From Eutreptiella sp. 'Long Island Sound 2002' (taxonomy: Eukaryota > Euglenozoa > Euglenophyceae > Eutreptiales > Eutreptiaceae), in the NCBI GenBank assembly GCA_964036045.1, contig OZ038383.1:37371294-37435293 (forward strand): a stretch of 64,000 nucleotides of DNA, given 5' to 3'. Each line of letters begins with the position of its first letter. Within the stretch, counting starts at the first letter, position 1. A program made the translations under genes and the position numbers. The notes beneath the pieces are model-generated. The model had not been told where the DNA came from. It was given only the letters and a program-made list of their open reading frames with translations, and ran no database searches. Shown here piece by piece: positions 63,376 to 64,000 of the stretch.

Positions 63376-64000
63376 GTGCTTTTGCTTTTGTTTGCTTTCT
63401 AAGCGCAGGTTTTACTCACGTTTGATTATATGATTCTATTTTTTTATGAATATATTTATACACCAGCAGCTGCACACTCAGTGCAGCGCTGCGTTGTACT
63501 TTACTGAGTACAGAGATCTGCACAGCCCTTTGCCTGTGCAATGTTTACAAACACTGTGCACTGTACATGCCTATATACCTGATGCGCTGATTTCTCTTGT
63601 GCAAGCTTGTTAGGGATGCAGTGTGGGTATGGGTGTTTGTAATGTTTTTGTTTTGTTTTTTGTTCTCCCTTTTCCGGAAAGCTGCAGGGTGCTGAGCTTT
63701 TGCAGTAAGTAGTGGATAGGCAGCCCGAGCGCCCAGATGGGCGAAAGCACAGCAGCTTTTCTGGCAGAAAGCGCTTTAAATGCTTTTATAAGATAAAAGC
63801 AGATTTGCTTTGTGTCCAGCAAGGTGTTTAGTCGGTATGACTGCAGGTGAGACCCACATACTGATTTGAGTAGAAGTCAAATGCTTAAAGGCATTTTTTC
63901 CCTATGCGATGGCTGCCCATGGGACGACACCAAACCCATGTTTGTACATTTTCAGCCCAAACATGGCTGAACACCAATGTTCAGTCTTGGAAGGGGAGTG
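63376..64000. other. No gene seen; AT-rich, right end resembles the start of the 4-kb repeat
   Basis: The last bases, GTCTTGGAAGGGGAGTG, resemble GTCTTGGGAGGGGAGTGCA, the opening of the tandem units at 12,301 and 16,298. A further copy of that family may begin at the window edge. Confidence 0.4.

Noticed and set aside
1-64000. tRNA, rRNA and dinoflagellate spliced-leader sequences
   Set aside because: Looked for B-box-like motifs and the spliced-leader consensus by eye and found none that were convincing.

Overview
The window looks like a repeat-rich nuclear region of a eukaryote. Evidence includes LTR and non-LTR retroelements, GT-AG intron-like structures, satellites, a poly-A retrocopy and pieces of typical eukaryotic genes (histone H2A, P-protein/OCA2-type transporter). 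I see no intact host gene. The gag/protease remnants at 4.1-7.5 kb and the chromovirus pol at 20-24 kb resemble, from memory, repeat proteins of dinoflagellate algae. That is only a hint: I found no dinoflagellate spliced-leader relic, and the organism cannot be fixed from this sequence alone.

Layout. 1-4.1 kb: G-rich DNA with a partial ORF at the left edge and three ~180-base tandem units, each with a TATA box. 4.1-8.3 kb: a decayed, truncated LTR retrotransposon on the minus strand. 8.3-17.06 kb: two full copies and a partial third copy of a ~4-kb AT-rich tandem unit. The third copy is interrupted by a 582-base poly-A retrocopy with a 15-base target duplication. 17.8-28.6 kb: a nearly complete Ty3/gypsy chromovirus on the minus strand, with 533/532-base LTRs, iMet-type primer site, polypurine tract, 5-base target duplication, gag, protease and RT-RNaseH-integrase-chromodomain. 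It lies in a 147-base tandem repeat that preserves the empty site. 28.9-29.4 kb: a coiled-coil pseudogene.

30.6-61.0 kb is the main structure: a very GC-rich, ~20-kb non-LTR (LINE-like) element on the minus strand. Reading 5' to 3' it has 16 promoter-like monomers of ~212 bases, a CCCH zinc-finger ORF, a C2H2 finger, an APE-type endonuclease (catalytic Glu replaced by Lys), reverse transcriptase, RNase H, zinc-binding C-terminus and at least two further ORFs. Its third ORF is split by a 10,728-base AT-rich insertion (35,517-46,244) with perfect 40-base terminal inverted repeats and a 2-base target duplication. Removing the insertion restores the reading frame. I found no transposase in this insertion. 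It carries several satellites, a 22-base minisatellite and broken host-gene pieces (P-protein exons, duplicated; histone H2A). I infer a giant non-autonomous gene-capturing transposon, possibly CACTA-like.

61.0-64.0 kb is mostly non-coding with short repeats and one basic ORF. Many retroelement frames are broken by 1-base changes, often at mononucleotide runs, and by in-frame TGA codons that look like CGA decay. Some of the run-associated frameshifts could be assembly errors.
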